Notes: generated by a model from the letters alone, not told the origin. A stretch of 61,354 nt of DNA from G963664225 sp964538065 (GCA_964538065.1 CAZIDG010000018.1:1-61354), one strand, 5' to 3'. Counted from the first letter of the stretch, positions 43,217 to 52,109 are shown. A program made the numbers and translations.

Positions 43217-44614
43217 TCAGCGACCAGCCACCTTCTCGGCCAATTCCTCCGCAGGATACGTCCATATTTCTGCAAGCGTCGGATGATAGTGTGGCATGCA
43301 AGCCAGTTCCGACACGGTCATGCGCTTGTGCATCGCCGCCACAATCTCGTGGATCAATTCTCCACCGCAGGGTCCAACCACAGAACCGCCGAGGATTTCG
43401 CCTGTTTGCGGATTGGCCAGCAGTTTTACAAATCCATGCAGGGCCTCCATGAGAATGGATTTCCCATGGTCATTGAAGGGATAGCTGGCATCAATATACT
43501 CAACTCCCTGGGCGCGCGCTTCCTTTTCTGTAAGGCCAACATGTGCAGCTTGAGGATCGCTGAAGACCACCTGGCATAGCAGCCGGTAGTCCATGCTGCG
43601 CATATGGGTGGGATGCGTGATGTTGTATGCTGCGATTTCGCCCTGCTGGATGGCGACATGAACGATTTCATGAGGGCCCGTGCAATCACCGGCGGCGTAA
43701 ACATGTGGCGCCGTTGTCTGCATTTCTGTGTTCGCCAGGATCCTTCCATTCTCAGTGAAGACACCCGTATTCTCCAAACCCAGCGCCTGTGTGTTGGGCG
43801 TGCGCCCGAGGGCACAAAGTATCTCTTCCGCGGCAACTCGAACCGTCTGCCCCTGGTGAGCGAACTCCACACCCTTCATTTCCCCCTCGGCGTAAGCCTG
43901 AATGAGCCGTGTACCTGTGAATACAGTGCCCCCCTCTTCCCGAAGCACAGTTTCCACCACCTCTCCGGCATCATCATCCATCATCTTCAACAGGTGTTCA
44001 CTGCGCTGCACCAATGTCACTTTGACATCGAAACGTGCAAAAAACTGCGCCAACTCCACCGCCACGGGCCCTCCCCCCAGGACAATCAATGACCGAGGTG
44101 GTTGCTTAAGCGTCAATGCGCCATCACTTGTCAAATAACCAACCTCTTTGAGACCGGGCAACTTGGGCGGAGGAACAATCGACCCTGTTGCAATGACAAA
44201 ATGGCGTGCTGTCAGTTCACCTCCACTTTCCAACGCCAGGGTGTGTTCGTCCAAAAAACGTGCATGTTCACGTATGAATGCAAAAGGCCCCTCTGCAAGT
44301 TGTTGGCGACGGTAGGCTGCGAACCCCTCGATCATGGCGTCCTTGCGTGCCTGCACTTTTTCAAAATCGTACCCGATAAGACCGGGTTCCAATCCCCATA
44401 TGGATCCGCGACGGGACAAATGCAATACCTCTGCCGCGTAGAGCAAGCCCTTGGTAGGCATGCAACCTCGCAGAATGCACAAGCCCCCCACCTCGGTTCC
44501 CCCTTCAATCAGAGCCACCTTCAACCCCTCCCGCACCGCAGTCCGCGCGGCAGCATAGCCACCACTCCCTGCTCCCAACACCGCAAGATCATATTCCATT
44601 CGTTCCGCGCACAT
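43217..44614 (-). CDS. Pyridine nucleotide-disulfide oxidoreductase (dihydrolipoamide dehydrogenase/mercuric-reductase-like)
   Basis: 465 residues; FAD- and NAD(P)-dependent. FAD site VLGAGSGGYAAARTA, redox-active pair Cys46/Cys51 in GGLCILRGCMPTK (two Cys with four residues between), FVIATGS, NAD site VLGGGPVAVELAQFF, second FAD motif HVYAAGDCTGPHEIVHVA and C-terminal active His in ACMPHYHPTLAEIW. The CxxxxCxPTK layout fits the Lpd/MerA family, but the intervening ILRG is not the usual LNVG. No lipoamide dehydrogenase complex genes or mer genes are adjacent. AGAGG precedes the start codon at 44614 by 5 nt. A strong inverted repeat lies in the presumed leader. Confidence 0.9.
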   Translation of the reverse strand: MCAERMEYDLAVLGAGSGGYAAARTAVREGLKVALIEGGTEVGGLCILRGCMPTKGLLYAAEVLHLSRRGSIWGLEPGLIGYDFEKVQARKDAMIEGFAAYRRQQLAEGPFAFIREHARFLDEHTLALESGGELTARHFVIATGSIVPPPKLPGLKEVGYLTSDGALTLKQPPRSLIVLGGGPVAVELAQFFARFDVKVTLVQRSEHLLKMMDDDAGEVVETVLREEGGTVFTGTRLIQAYAEGEMKGVEFAHQGQTVRVAAEEILCALGRTPNTQALGLENTGVFTENGRILANTEMQTTAPHVYAAGDCTGPHEIVHVAIQQGEIAAYNITHPTHMRSMDYRLLCQVVFSDPQAAHVGLTEKEARAQGVEYIDASYPFNDHGKSILMEALHGFVKLLANPQTGEILGGSVVGPCGGELIHEIVAAMHKRMTVSELACMPHYHPTLAEIWTYPAEELAEKVAGR

Positions 44615-44628
44615 CGGCCTCTATTATG

Positions 44629-44653
44629 ACTTGCCTTTCCATGAAAGGCAAGT
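44629..44653. repeat. Perfect inverted repeat upstream of the flavoprotein gene
   Basis: ACTTGCCTTTC (44629-44639) and GAAAGGCAAGT (44643-44653) are perfect complements with a three-base loop, 15 bp before the flavoprotein start. Neither strand continues with a T-run. It could be an operator, an mRNA leader hairpin or a weak terminator of the clpS operon. The rest of 44654-44824 shows nothing I recognise. Confidence 0.55.
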
Positions 44654-44824
44654 TTCAACATCATCCATTGAAAATTGTGCAGCGCACAATAAAAGGAAAG
44701 GCAAACGAAAATATTGATCGACTCGCCCATCAGTTCCTTAACCCGTCATTCCGTCCGTCCGCGATGGGTCGCACGTTCCTGTTCGTCACAAGTTTCATCC
44801 CGGACTGCGCCCCCCCATGCCGTC

Positions 44825-45283
44825 TCACCCTTTGATCATGTGATATTGGAAATAGGCACAGGCATCCATGATCAACTTCAGGCGCATCCCTCGGGAGGAC
44901 GATGGAGGTGTGGGCTCCTGGCCTTCCTCGGGTGAACCCAATTCAAGCCAGCATCCCACACGCACATCATTAAGAACCTGCAGCAGCCACTCGCAATCTG
45001 CTGCGCTCAGGATCAGGTGATAGCCTTCCGGTGTTTTCTTCAAACAACCACCTGGCCGAAACAACGCATCGATCTTCCGTTTGTAGCACAGTCTCTGTTC
45101 CGCCATGGCTTCATCCAGAATGTGCTGGGATTCAATGATCACGGAGCAAACTGCGCCACGGCTCACACGATGATGGGAGGCCGGAACCATCGGGTACAAT
45201 TGCAGCGCCTTGCGTAATAGCAGGCGCTCGCCTCCGTTGAGGTGGAAGACCAGGGCCTCGGAGGAAGCCTCCACCCTTTTCAC
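44825..45283 (-). CDS. DUF2017-like protein coupled to clpS
   Basis: 152 residues from a GTG at 45283 that overlaps the clpS stop codon (GTGA), so the two are translationally coupled. The composition and LQLYPMVPASHHRVSRGAV, EAMAEQRLCYKRKID, LILSAADCEWLLQVLNDVRVGCWLELGSPE resemble the DUF2017 family that follows clpS in other bacteria. No membrane or signal segment is present. It may assist the ClpS/Clp protease adaptor function. A longer reading from a TTG at 45313 would add 10 residues; the GTG fits the coupling better. Confidence 0.75.
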   Translation of the reverse strand: MKRVEASSEALVFHLNGGERLLLRKALQLYPMVPASHHRVSRGAVCSVIIESQHILDEAMAEQRLCYKRKIDALFRPGGCLKKTPEGYHLILSAADCEWLLQVLNDVRVGCWLELGSPEEGQEPTPPSSSRGMRLKLIMDACAYFQYHMIKG

Positions 45284-45588
45284 GATTCCCGCTCCAAGGT
45301 TGCCTGCAAACAATAGCCATGCAGTTGATGCACATAATGCTCTGCCCGTTCAAGGGAATCCCGGACCAGCACACTCTTTCCCTGTTGATGCACTTGCATC
45401 ATATGGAGTTCAGCCTTCTGTCGATTCCAACCAAACACCATCTGAAAAACATGGGTGACATAATCCATCAGGTTCACTGGATCATTCCAGCAAATGACCA
45501 TGTATCCGGGTTCCATCGTCTCCCGGCTCGCCGTCTTCTGTTCCTTTTCAATTCCTGGCAGCGTCGCTTGAACCACATTGTGTGCCAT
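45280..45588 (-). CDS. clpS: ATP-dependent Clp protease adaptor ClpS
   Basis: 102 residues from the ATG at 45588. The ClpS core is WNDPVNLMDYVTHVFQMVFGWNRQKAELHMMQVHQQGKSVLV-like: short segments WNDPVNLMDYVT, MMQVHQQGKSVLV and AEHYVHQLHGYCLQ correspond to the N-degron pocket and the binding helices. It delivers N-end-rule substrates to ClpA/ClpC. The N-terminal extension (about 35 residues) that enters the unfoldase is present. No clp unfoldase gene is in the window. It is coupled by a 4-bp overlap to a DUF2017-like gene. Confidence 0.92.
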   Translation of the reverse strand: MAHNVVQATLPGIEKEQKTASRETMEPGYMVICWNDPVNLMDYVTHVFQMVFGWNRQKAELHMMQVHQQGKSVLVRDSLERAEHYVHQLHGYCLQATLERES

Positions 45589-45674
45589 ATCTTTATAATA
45601 TCGTCCTCTGGAAGCGATGGCAATCACCGGAAAACCAACTTGCCAATTTGAAATGGGTTTGCCACTATAGTGCC

Positions 45675-46061
45675 ATGCGCATACTTAAGAAGTATTTGGT
45701 TTTGGTGCTTTTGCCGCTGGTTCTGGCTGGTTGCCAGACCAACGTCACAAATTTGTCGCCTCAGCAGACGTGGCGTAACGCCTCAGGCCAATATGAGCTG
45801 AGCGTGAAATGGGAAAGCTCCCAACAGACCATCCGCAAGGAAACCATCCAGCCCTTTGTCATGATCGGCACGGAGTTGTATCCGATGCAGCCCACCCCCA
45901 AGGTCAAGAATCGTTGGGACACCCTGGTCCCTGTACCGGCGGACAAGGAGATCTTGAATTATCGTTATAAATTTATGTATGAATACAACGCCTTCGGACC
46001 TGCAAGGTCCAACAGTGTGTTGTCACGCCCGTATCAGTTGAAGGTCAAGGACCGCCGCTAA
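45675..46061 (+). CDS. Small lipoprotein of unknown function
   Basis: 128 residues from ATG 45675. Lipoprotein signal MRILKKYLVLVLLPLVLAGC with lipobox LAGC (Cys20). The mature part is beta-rich (YELSVKWESSQQTIRKETIQ, LNYRYKFMYEYNAFGP) and has no family I recognise. It begins 87 bp from the divergent clpS start and ends with a strong terminator. The mature sequence has few charged clusters and one Cys, and the fold is unassigned. Confidence 0.75.
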   Translation: MRILKKYLVLVLLPLVLAGCQTNVTNLSPQQTWRNASGQYELSVKWESSQQTIRKETIQPFVMIGTELYPMQPTPKVKNRWDTLVPVPADKEILNYRYKFMYEYNAFGPARSNSVLSRPYQLKVKDRR

Positions 46062-46092
46062 ACGGTCAACGATTTCAGCCTTTCGCAGAAAC

Positions 46093-46125
46093 AAGCCAGG
46101 GTCAAAACCCTGGCTTGTTTGTTTT
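46093..46125 (+). terminator. Rho-independent terminator of the small lipoprotein gene
   Basis: Stem AAGCCAGGGT / ACCCTGGCTT (10 bp, four-base loop) followed by GTTTGTTTT, 31 bp after the stop. Confidence 0.92.
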
Positions 46126-46197
46126 GGGTGCATCGTTTCCCCTCGCAAACACTCCTTTGCATTCCCTGTTCCAACCTCCCATTGGATCGATGAATAA

Positions 46198-46236
46198 AAC
46201 AAGGTCCCGCCCATGCATGATGGACAGGACCTTGTT
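46198..46236 (-). terminator. Rho-independent terminator of the DUF1680 glycosidase gene
   Basis: On the minus strand AACAAGGTCC ... GGACCTTGTT forms a 10-bp stem with a 19-base loop containing a small inner pair, then TTATTC. It lies 39 bp after the glycosidase stop. Confidence 0.8.
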
Positions 46237-46275
46237 GTTGAGATCACCTGAGTATTAACCCTTGATGGCCAGTGA

Positions 46276-48687
46276 TTATTCGTCTTCAGGGGTGCTCAAA
46301 GTCCATTCGTGAATCCCACCCGCCCAATCAGGCTTGAGTTTCACTTCAATCCGGAAAGCAGTGGCGGTGACAGGATCGAACGTTATTCTGGCCCATTGAT
46401 CCAGTTCTGCAGGATAGGCGGAAACACCATTCACGGTTTTCCATGTGTTGCCTTCCAGATACTGAAGGTTCCAGCTTTCCGGCAAACGGCAGGACCCATG
46501 ACCAGTATCGTCAAACCAGAATACACTCGATCCGCTGATCGTTACAGGCTTCTTGAATGAATACTGCACCCATTCGGTGCTGCCTTTGTGTGGCCACCAA
46601 TGGCAGACGGCTGCCGGTTGATCACCGGATTTTTTGGGCACAATGCCATCATTGATGCCCTGCGGCTGGCAGTTGGAATTTTTGAACGACATCGCAACCT
46701 TGGCCTTCTGTTCCAAACCACCCACCGCATGCACCGGAGGCACTTCCGGCATCCAGACCTTCATGGCACCAGCCTGTCGATTGTCCCATGCATAATAGGG
46801 AATGGCCTTGATGGGCAGAGTCTGCCGACCAGCCTGGGCCTGGTATAATTTGTGATTCCAGTCGAGCTCTGGAGTTATAAAACCCTCCCCCGTAATCACA
46901 ACAACACCGCCCAACAGACTCGCATCCTTGCGGGCCTTTAACTCAGCCTGCGCAGGAAGGGCAATCTCCGATAGGTGTTCCCCATTGTCACATTCCTCCA
47001 GACAATAGACCAAGGGCCCCCGCTGAATGGCCAATGCCCCGGTATCTTCCTTCACACCGGGATGCGCTGCCACCCGGCGCACTGGCATGTCGAGATTGAG
47101 TTTGACGGTGTCTCCCGACTTCCAGGTGCGGGAAACCACGGCGTAGCCTTTGTCGGTAACCAGGCTCTTCACGTCCCGCCCATTGACGGTCAGCCTGGCA
47201 TCTGCACACCAACTGGGTATACGGAGCCGCAGTTCAAATGCCGTCGGCTGAGCCAACGTGGGACGCAAAGTGATCCTGCCGTCCCACGGATAATCGGTTT
47301 CGACCGCCAGCTTGACCTCGGTTCCCTTGATCTGTGTGCGAGCCGTCCCTTGGACGTACAGATTAACCCATAGGGAATCATCCGAGGTGGCATACACATA
47401 CCCCCCCAAGGACGCAAGTGTGCGAGCCACATTGGGAGGACAACAAGCACATCCGAACCAACCTGAACGATGGTGATTGCCTGAGCTGGCCAGAGGATTC
47501 ACATAGAAATACTTAGTCCCATCACGCGCCATCCCGGCCAGAACACCGTTGTATAACGAGCGTTCCACCATGTCGGCGTACCGGGCGTCACCGTATAGCA
47601 AGGCAAGCCGATGGTTCCAAAGCGCCATGGCAACCGACGCACAGGTTTCCTGGTAAGCGGTCAGGTTGGGGAGATCGTAATCTTCTGTAAATCCTTCATT
47701 GCTTGCGGAAGGCCCGATGCCCCCTGTAACGTACATCTGCTTTTCCGTCGTATTGCGCCAGACCCGCCGCACCATCTTGAGAAGACGCTCATCACCGGTC
47801 TCCGATGCTACATCCACCGTGCCGGAAAGGAGGTAAGCCGCCCGCACCGCATGCCCCTTGATGTTGCGATGATCAAAGATCGGCATGTCATCCTGCCAAT
47901 AGCTTCCATCGTATTCATTGAGGGGCGTGTTATGTTCTGTGGCAAAGAATTTCTTTCCACGGTTCATGACAAAGAACTTGGCGAGTTCGAAATACCGCTG
48001 TTCGCCTGTAGCCCGCGCAAGTTTGACCAGTGCCAATTCAATTTCAGGATGCCCCGGGTACCCCAACCTCTTGCCTGGAGCCTCGCCAAATACGGAGTCA
48101 ATGTGATCCGCCAACTTTATGGCCACGTTCAATAGACTCCGCTTGCCTGTGGCTTGGAAATGGGCCACCGCTGCCTCGAACAAATGCCCCGCACAATACA
48201 GTTCATGCCAATCGCGCAGGTTTGTCCACTTGTGATCGGGGTCGTTGACCTGGAAATGCGTATTCAAGTAGCCATTCGGCATCTGCGCCGCGGCTATCTT
48301 GGCAATGATGCCATCCAAGGTCTTGTCCAATTCTGGATCCGGTTGTGTCGCAAGGGAATATGCGGCAGCCTCCATCCCCTTGTACAAATCGCTGTCCATG
48401 AACACCGGCCCCGAATACCCCGTACGGGCTCCGGCAGCAGCCAATTCGAAGTTTTTGATGTTCCCAGCATCTTGTAACATCTTGATGTTGTGAGGAATGG
48501 AAACCAGACGGTTGGTCTCCCTGCGCGGTGACCAGAACGCATCTTTAATCTCCACCTGGTTGAAGGGCACGGCCTTCAGGTGAACAAATGATTCGCCGCC
48601 CTGGCTGCATATGACGCTCAAGGCGATCAGGCCGGATGCAAAAGCCATCTTCATGGGTTCATGGCTAAAATATTGCGATATACTCAT
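46276..48687 (-). CDS. DUF1680 glycoside hydrolase (GH127/GH146-type beta-L-arabinofuranosidase), secreted
   Basis: About 803 residues. Signal segment MKMAFASGLIALSVICSQG. The catalytic core has SPRRETNRLVSIP, GLEAAAYSLATQ-like GMEAAAYSLATQPDP, the essential Zn-Cys motif GWFGCACCPPNVARTLAS near residue 415 and WNHRLALLYGDARYADMVE. After about residue 640 comes a discoidin-like beta sandwich (STEWVQYSFKKPVTISGSSV, ESWNLQYLEGNTWKTVNG). The family cleaves beta-L-arabinofuranosides from plant glycoproteins or arabinan. Starts at 48693 (TTG) and 48654 (ATG, neat signal peptide) are alternatives. It is transcribed alone, being separated by a terminator from the DUF1080 gene upstream. Confidence 0.88.
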   Translation of the reverse strand: MSISQYFSHEPMKMAFASGLIALSVICSQGGESFVHLKAVPFNQVEIKDAFWSPRRETNRLVSIPHNIKMLQDAGNIKNFELAAAGARTGYSGPVFMDSDLYKGMEAAAYSLATQPDPELDKTLDGIIAKIAAAQMPNGYLNTHFQVNDPDHKWTNLRDWHELYCAGHLFEAAVAHFQATGKRSLLNVAIKLADHIDSVFGEAPGKRLGYPGHPEIELALVKLARATGEQRYFELAKFFVMNRGKKFFATEHNTPLNEYDGSYWQDDMPIFDHRNIKGHAVRAAYLLSGTVDVASETGDERLLKMVRRVWRNTTEKQMYVTGGIGPSASNEGFTEDYDLPNLTAYQETCASVAMALWNHRLALLYGDARYADMVERSLYNGVLAGMARDGTKYFYVNPLASSGNHHRSGWFGCACCPPNVARTLASLGGYVYATSDDSLWVNLYVQGTARTQIKGTEVKLAVETDYPWDGRITLRPTLAQPTAFELRLRIPSWCADARLTVNGRDVKSLVTDKGYAVVSRTWKSGDTVKLNLDMPVRRVAAHPGVKEDTGALAIQRGPLVYCLEECDNGEHLSEIALPAQAELKARKDASLLGGVVVITGEGFITPELDWNHKLYQAQAGRQTLPIKAIPYYAWDNRQAGAMKVWMPEVPPVHAVGGLEQKAKVAMSFKNSNCQPQGINDGIVPKKSGDQPAAVCHWWPHKGSTEWVQYSFKKPVTISGSSVFWFDDTGHGSCRLPESWNLQYLEGNTWKTVNGVSAYPAELDQWARITFDPVTATAFRIEVKLKPDWAGGIHEWTLSTPEDE

Positions 48688-48741
48688 ATTCAAATGTGGA
48701 TTCGGTTGTGGATCATCCGGAAATTAAACCGCCATTGAAAG

Positions 48742-48777
48742 ACAAAAAACGCAAACCACACCGAAGTGGTTTGCGTT
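48742..48777 (-). terminator. Rho-independent terminator of the DUF1080/epimerase operon
   Basis: On the minus strand AACGCAAACCAC-six bases-GTGGTTTGCGTT is followed by TTTTTGTC: a 12-bp stem, 25 bp after the DUF1080 stop. Confidence 0.93.
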
Positions 48778-48802
48778 CTTCGACGGTAATCGAACAACTA
48801 TC

Positions 48803-49528
48803 CTACTTGGACTTCGAATCCAGGTTTTTAATGCGGATGTTCTTAAATTGCACAGTCATCGGTTTACCGGCGTGCAACTGAAACGCCAGAATCCCCGATG
48901 CCGCCCGTTTCTCCGGCTGGTCATCGGTCAACTCCATGGTGACGTGTCCATTGATCTTGTGGATCAGATGGTTCCCCTGAGCAATAATAACATAGTCATT
49001 CCATTGCTCGCTTTTGATGGCTTTTTGGATCTCGTCGCTCGTCCCCACTGTACCCACTTCCTTGGCCTTCCCATCGGCACCCACAACCACCTTTTGACCT
49101 CGAAGAGCCAGAATGCCTCGCCCACCTTCTTCATAGAGAATGCCAGTATACGACGTGCCGCATTCCATATCCCCTTGATAACCGTTGACCACCCAATTTC
49201 CCTTGTCCTTGCTTCGATATTGGATACCTGAATTACCCCACTTTTCATCGTTGTTGCCCACAATCTTGAACTGGAGGCGAAGCTCAAAATCAGCCACTTC
49301 GCCACCCCGCCAGATAATGAAGGTATTGCCTTTGGTCGGTTTCTCTGGGGTCGTCTGACCAGTTATGGCGCCGTCACGCACCGACCAGAGAGCCGGATTC
49401 CCATCCCAGCCAGTCAGATCGCGTCCGTTAAATATTTTCTTAAAGCCAGCTTCATCATCAGCGGCTTGAAGTGCGAGCGTGAGGCCGGCGGTCATGGCCG
49501 CAGCGATTAATATTTTCCAATATTTCAT
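48803..49528 (-). CDS. DUF1080 protein (3-keto-disaccharide hydrolase fold), secreted
   Basis: 240 residues from the ATG at 49528. Signal peptide: MKYWKILIAAAMTAGLTLALQA. A single concanavalin-like jelly roll: FKKIFNGRDLTGWDGNPALW at the start, GNTFIIWRGGEVADFELRLQFK, WGNSGIQYRSKDKG, YQGDMECGTSYTGILYEEGGRGIL, GHVTMELTDDQPEKRAASGI and a closing FKNIRIKNL. DUF1080 enzymes hydrolyse 3-ketoglycosides after a dehydrogenase oxidises C3. The sugar 3-epimerase-type gene lies directly upstream on the same strand, which is consistent with 3-keto-sugar handling. No 3-dehydrogenase gene is in the window. Confidence 0.88.
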   Translation of the reverse strand: MKYWKILIAAAMTAGLTLALQAADDEAGFKKIFNGRDLTGWDGNPALWSVRDGAITGQTTPEKPTKGNTFIIWRGGEVADFELRLQFKIVGNNDEKWGNSGIQYRSKDKGNWVVNGYQGDMECGTSYTGILYEEGGRGILALRGQKVVVGADGKAKEVGTVGTSDEIQKAIKSEQWNDYVIIAQGNHLIHKINGHVTMELTDDQPEKRAASGILAFQLHAGKPMTVQFKNIRIKNLDSKSK

Positions 49529-49611
49529 AGTATTCTTCAATAGTTGCCTGATATCCAACAGATGCCTCTGGGCACCCTGCCATGGGTAAATAGACTCCCC
49601 AAGAAGCACGT

Positions 49612-50457
49612 TTATTTAAAAGCTTTCTTCAAAAACTTGAGCCCTTTGGTGGCTATGTCCATTTGGCTGGGCTCAATGTCACGCCAGATTGCAGCCGCTT
49701 TCGCAATGATTTTGATGTCCTGTGTGAAGGATTCGATCACCACATCGCCGTGATAGTGGATCTTGTGCAATGCCTTGCCAATCGACTTCCAGTCGATATG
49801 GTCATGGCCGGGACACCCCCGATCGCTACCGCTGGCATGGAAATGAGCAAGCCGGTTGCCTGCCTTGAGGATGGCCTTGACGGGATCTTTTTCCTCGATG
49901 TTCATGTGAAAGGTGTCCAACAGGAGACGCAGGGCCGGACTGTTGACATCCTTGATCATGACCAGGGCTTGATCCACCGTATTGATAAAGTCGGTCTCAA
50001 ACCGGTTCAGCGGTTCCATGGCTATGACCATGTCGTGTTTCTCGGCATGCCGGCAGACCTTTTTAAGGTTGGACACCACGAGCTTCCACTGGGACTTCTT
50101 CTCCTTGTCGGGAACATACTCGGCCCGCCCCACGGCTGAATAAACGGGGCCCATCAAGGTTTTGCATTCCAACACCTCCATCTGGTCCATGAGACGCATG
50201 AAGTAGTCCATCGCATTGTGTTGCTGCTCGGCATTGCCACGCAGATCCCGGTCAGGCCCCAACGCCGCACACATCGAACCACACACAAGCTTGTGACGAT
50301 CCAACTCCTTCTTGATAAACAACGGATCGATATGAGATGGGTCTTCGATGGCGAGTTCCACCGTGTCGAAACCAAACCTTTTGATGGTCTTGAACAACCC
50401 CGTGCTTTCATTGGTAAACGGCGAGGTAAACAGAAATGTGTTGATGCCAAATCTCAT
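49612..50457 (-). CDS. Sugar phosphate isomerase/epimerase family (D-tagatose/D-psicose 3-epimerase-like)
   Basis: 281-residue TIM barrel with no signal peptide, hence cytoplasmic. Metal ligand pattern: AMEPLNRFETDFINT (Glu), LLLDTFHMNIEEKDP (Asp), AHFHASGSDRGCPGHDHIDW (His) and VVIESFTQD (Glu). The HxHASGSxRGxPGxDHxDW stretch is characteristic of 3-epimerases. The substrate could be a ketose or a 3-keto-sugar fragment. It is 83 bp upstream of the DUF1080 gene and in the same operon. Confidence 0.88.
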   Translation of the reverse strand: MRFGINTFLFTSPFTNESTGLFKTIKRFGFDTVELAIEDPSHIDPLFIKKELDRHKLVCGSMCAALGPDRDLRGNAEQQHNAMDYFMRLMDQMEVLECKTLMGPVYSAVGRAEYVPDKEKKSQWKLVVSNLKKVCRHAEKHDMVIAMEPLNRFETDFINTVDQALVMIKDVNSPALRLLLDTFHMNIEEKDPVKAILKAGNRLAHFHASGSDRGCPGHDHIDWKSIGKALHKIHYHGDVVIESFTQDIKIIAKAAAIWRDIEPSQMDIATKGLKFLKKAFK

Positions 50458-50568
50458 AGGTGGAATTGATTTGTGCCAGAATATTTTGAAACATACTGTC
50501 TGTCAACGTTTTCCTGCGTTTTCCTGCGTTCTGTCCACATATCGACTCGCCCGGGAATGCACCAACGA

Positions 50569-50609
50569 CAAAAAATGCGCCTGCGCGTTTCTCACGCGGT
50601 CGGCGCATT
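50569..50609 (-). terminator. Rho-independent terminator of the sigma/bactofilin operon
   Basis: On the minus strand AATGCGCC (50609-50602) pairs with GGCGCATT (50581-50574), with an inner CGCGT/ACGCG stem, then TTTTTGTCG. It lies 23 bp after the bactofilin-RDD stop. Confidence 0.85.
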
Positions 50610-50631
50610 GAAGGTCCAAAATCAGGAACAG

Positions 50632-52101
50632 TTATAGGACAACCAAAGGAACACTCTTGGGAACCTTGACGATCATAGTCCCCGCAATGGTATCGTGCCA
50701 GGCAAGACGCTCCCGACTCCACGCCACCCAAAAGAATCCGAAACCAAGGGCTGCTGCAGAAAGGAATGCCGCGAGGCAACGGACCGTGGCAACCTGCCAG
50801 GTAATTGGAGCACCATTCTGTCGTACCATCTTCAACCCCACCACAATCCCTCCTATGGTGGTCCCTTTCCATGTCCACATAACAACATGATAGATCGACC
50901 ACAGAATCAGTGGCATGGGAGTAAACTGCACCATGCGAGTGAGTATGAAAACCAGGACCAGGTCCAGTGCCGTAGCCGCCGTTCGCTGCCAGAAGGTGGC
51001 ACGAGGCAGGGAAGCCAATTCGGAACTGGTCGGAAGTGGCACCACCGGTGGTATGCTCGCCGATGCAGGTGGTTCTGTCGCTTGTGTTGAACCAAGAGGA
51101 GTCACTGGTGGAACTGAAGTGACAGGAGCAGACACTGTCTCCCGTTTGAAATTTCCTCCAATAGCCAGGAGCACTGCACCGATGCCCATGGGAATCATCA
51201 CACTCCACAATACAAACCCAAGGATGGGCACCATATAAAGCGGGCAGAATAAAACAAATCCAACGAGCAGCGATATGATTGGCTTCTGCAAAATCCCGAC
51301 ACCACATTGCCGTCCCAGTTGCAACCCCGCATATTGGTACACAGCCACTTTGCCGAACAACAGTGTCATGACCATCCCACAGATAAGAAAGGGCACCACC
51401 AAAATACCTGCCACGCTGATGACCAGCAACAATAGCACCGGTCCTACCAGCAACATGCCCAGCACCCCGGCTAGAAGTGACGCCACGGGCCGGTCATCCA
51501 GGCTCCGCACGCACGCCTGCATCGGACGAGGAAACAAGAGTGACAAAAGGATATAGACCAGCGCCATGACGGCAGTGAATACCCACACCCACCCAACGGT
51601 TGGCGGCAAAGGACGCGCATACCAGAAGCCATGGACAAACCACTCGCTCAGCCATGTAAAATTCCAATTGATGGGGCCCAACGAGACTGTGTTCAGTTCC
51701 CCGCGAATCTTGGCGGACGGACTGATGTCAGCCTTGCCACCCACCACCGTAACATCACCCTTGATCTCCGAATCGGGTCCCAGCTTAAGCGGACTCATCA
51801 CACAAACCAGATCGCCATTCACGACACCATTGATGGTGGAGTTGCCCAAAACATTGACGACATCTCCGTCGGATTTGCCATCCAGGACGATGGTGCCCAT
51901 CACAACGACAACATCCTGGGCCACCTCATTGGTCCGCACAACAGCGTTGTCCCCCACACGTACTACGTCATCAAGTCGGACAGTCCCGTGGGATGGCTCT
52001 TCCTTCTCAGCCTCCATCCCCGACACGCCTCCAGGGACACACAGACACCAGCCCAGAAGGACCAGGCCCCAAACGGCTTTTCGTATATTAACTAACTTCA
52101 T
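50632..52101 (-). CDS. Bactofilin-like repeat plus RDD membrane protein
   Basis: 489 residues from ATG 52101. Signal peptide: LVNIRKAVWGLVLLGWCLC then VPGGVSG. The first part (about 30-160) is a right-handed beta-helix of polymer-forming type: DVVVVMGTIVLDGKSDGDVV, NVLGNSTINGVVNGDLVCVM and SEIKGDVTVVGGKADISPSA. Then several TM helices (about 180-340, including VFTAVMALVYILLSLLF), a Pro/Thr/Ser-rich linker and a C-terminal RDD domain (RATFWQRTAATALDLVLV, LAWHDTIAGTMIVKVPK, three TM helices). No single named family covers all of this. It is last in the operon with an ECF sigma factor and its putative anti-sigma factor, so its expression is probably stress- or envelope-controlled. Bactofilin polymers often organise the cell envelope. 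Confidence 0.8.
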   Translation of the reverse strand: MKLVNIRKAVWGLVLLGWCLCVPGGVSGMEAEKEEPSHGTVRLDDVVRVGDNAVVRTNEVAQDVVVVMGTIVLDGKSDGDVVNVLGNSTINGVVNGDLVCVMSPLKLGPDSEIKGDVTVVGGKADISPSAKIRGELNTVSLGPINWNFTWLSEWFVHGFWYARPLPPTVGWVWVFTAVMALVYILLSLLFPRPMQACVRSLDDRPVASLLAGVLGMLLVGPVLLLLVISVAGILVVPFLICGMVMTLLFGKVAVYQYAGLQLGRQCGVGILQKPIISLLVGFVLFCPLYMVPILGFVLWSVMIPMGIGAVLLAIGGNFKRETVSAPVTSVPPVTPLGSTQATEPPASASIPPVVPLPTSSELASLPRATFWQRTAATALDLVLVFILTRMVQFTPMPLILWSIYHVVMWTWKGTTIGGIVVGLKMVRQNGAPITWQVATVRCLAAFLSAAALGFGFFWVAWSRERLAWHDTIAGTMIVKVPKSVPLVVL

Positions 52102-52109
52102 GGGATTCC

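Noticed and set aside
50511..50530. Two short tandem copies of TTCCTGCGTT
   Set aside because: Only two 10-bp copies and a partial one in a gene-free spacer; too small to call a repeat array.
50408..51307. Cys- and His-rich 299-residue frame over the bactofilin-RDD gene
   Set aside because: It overlaps the RDD domain in another frame and reaches into the next gene; composition is that of a shadow.
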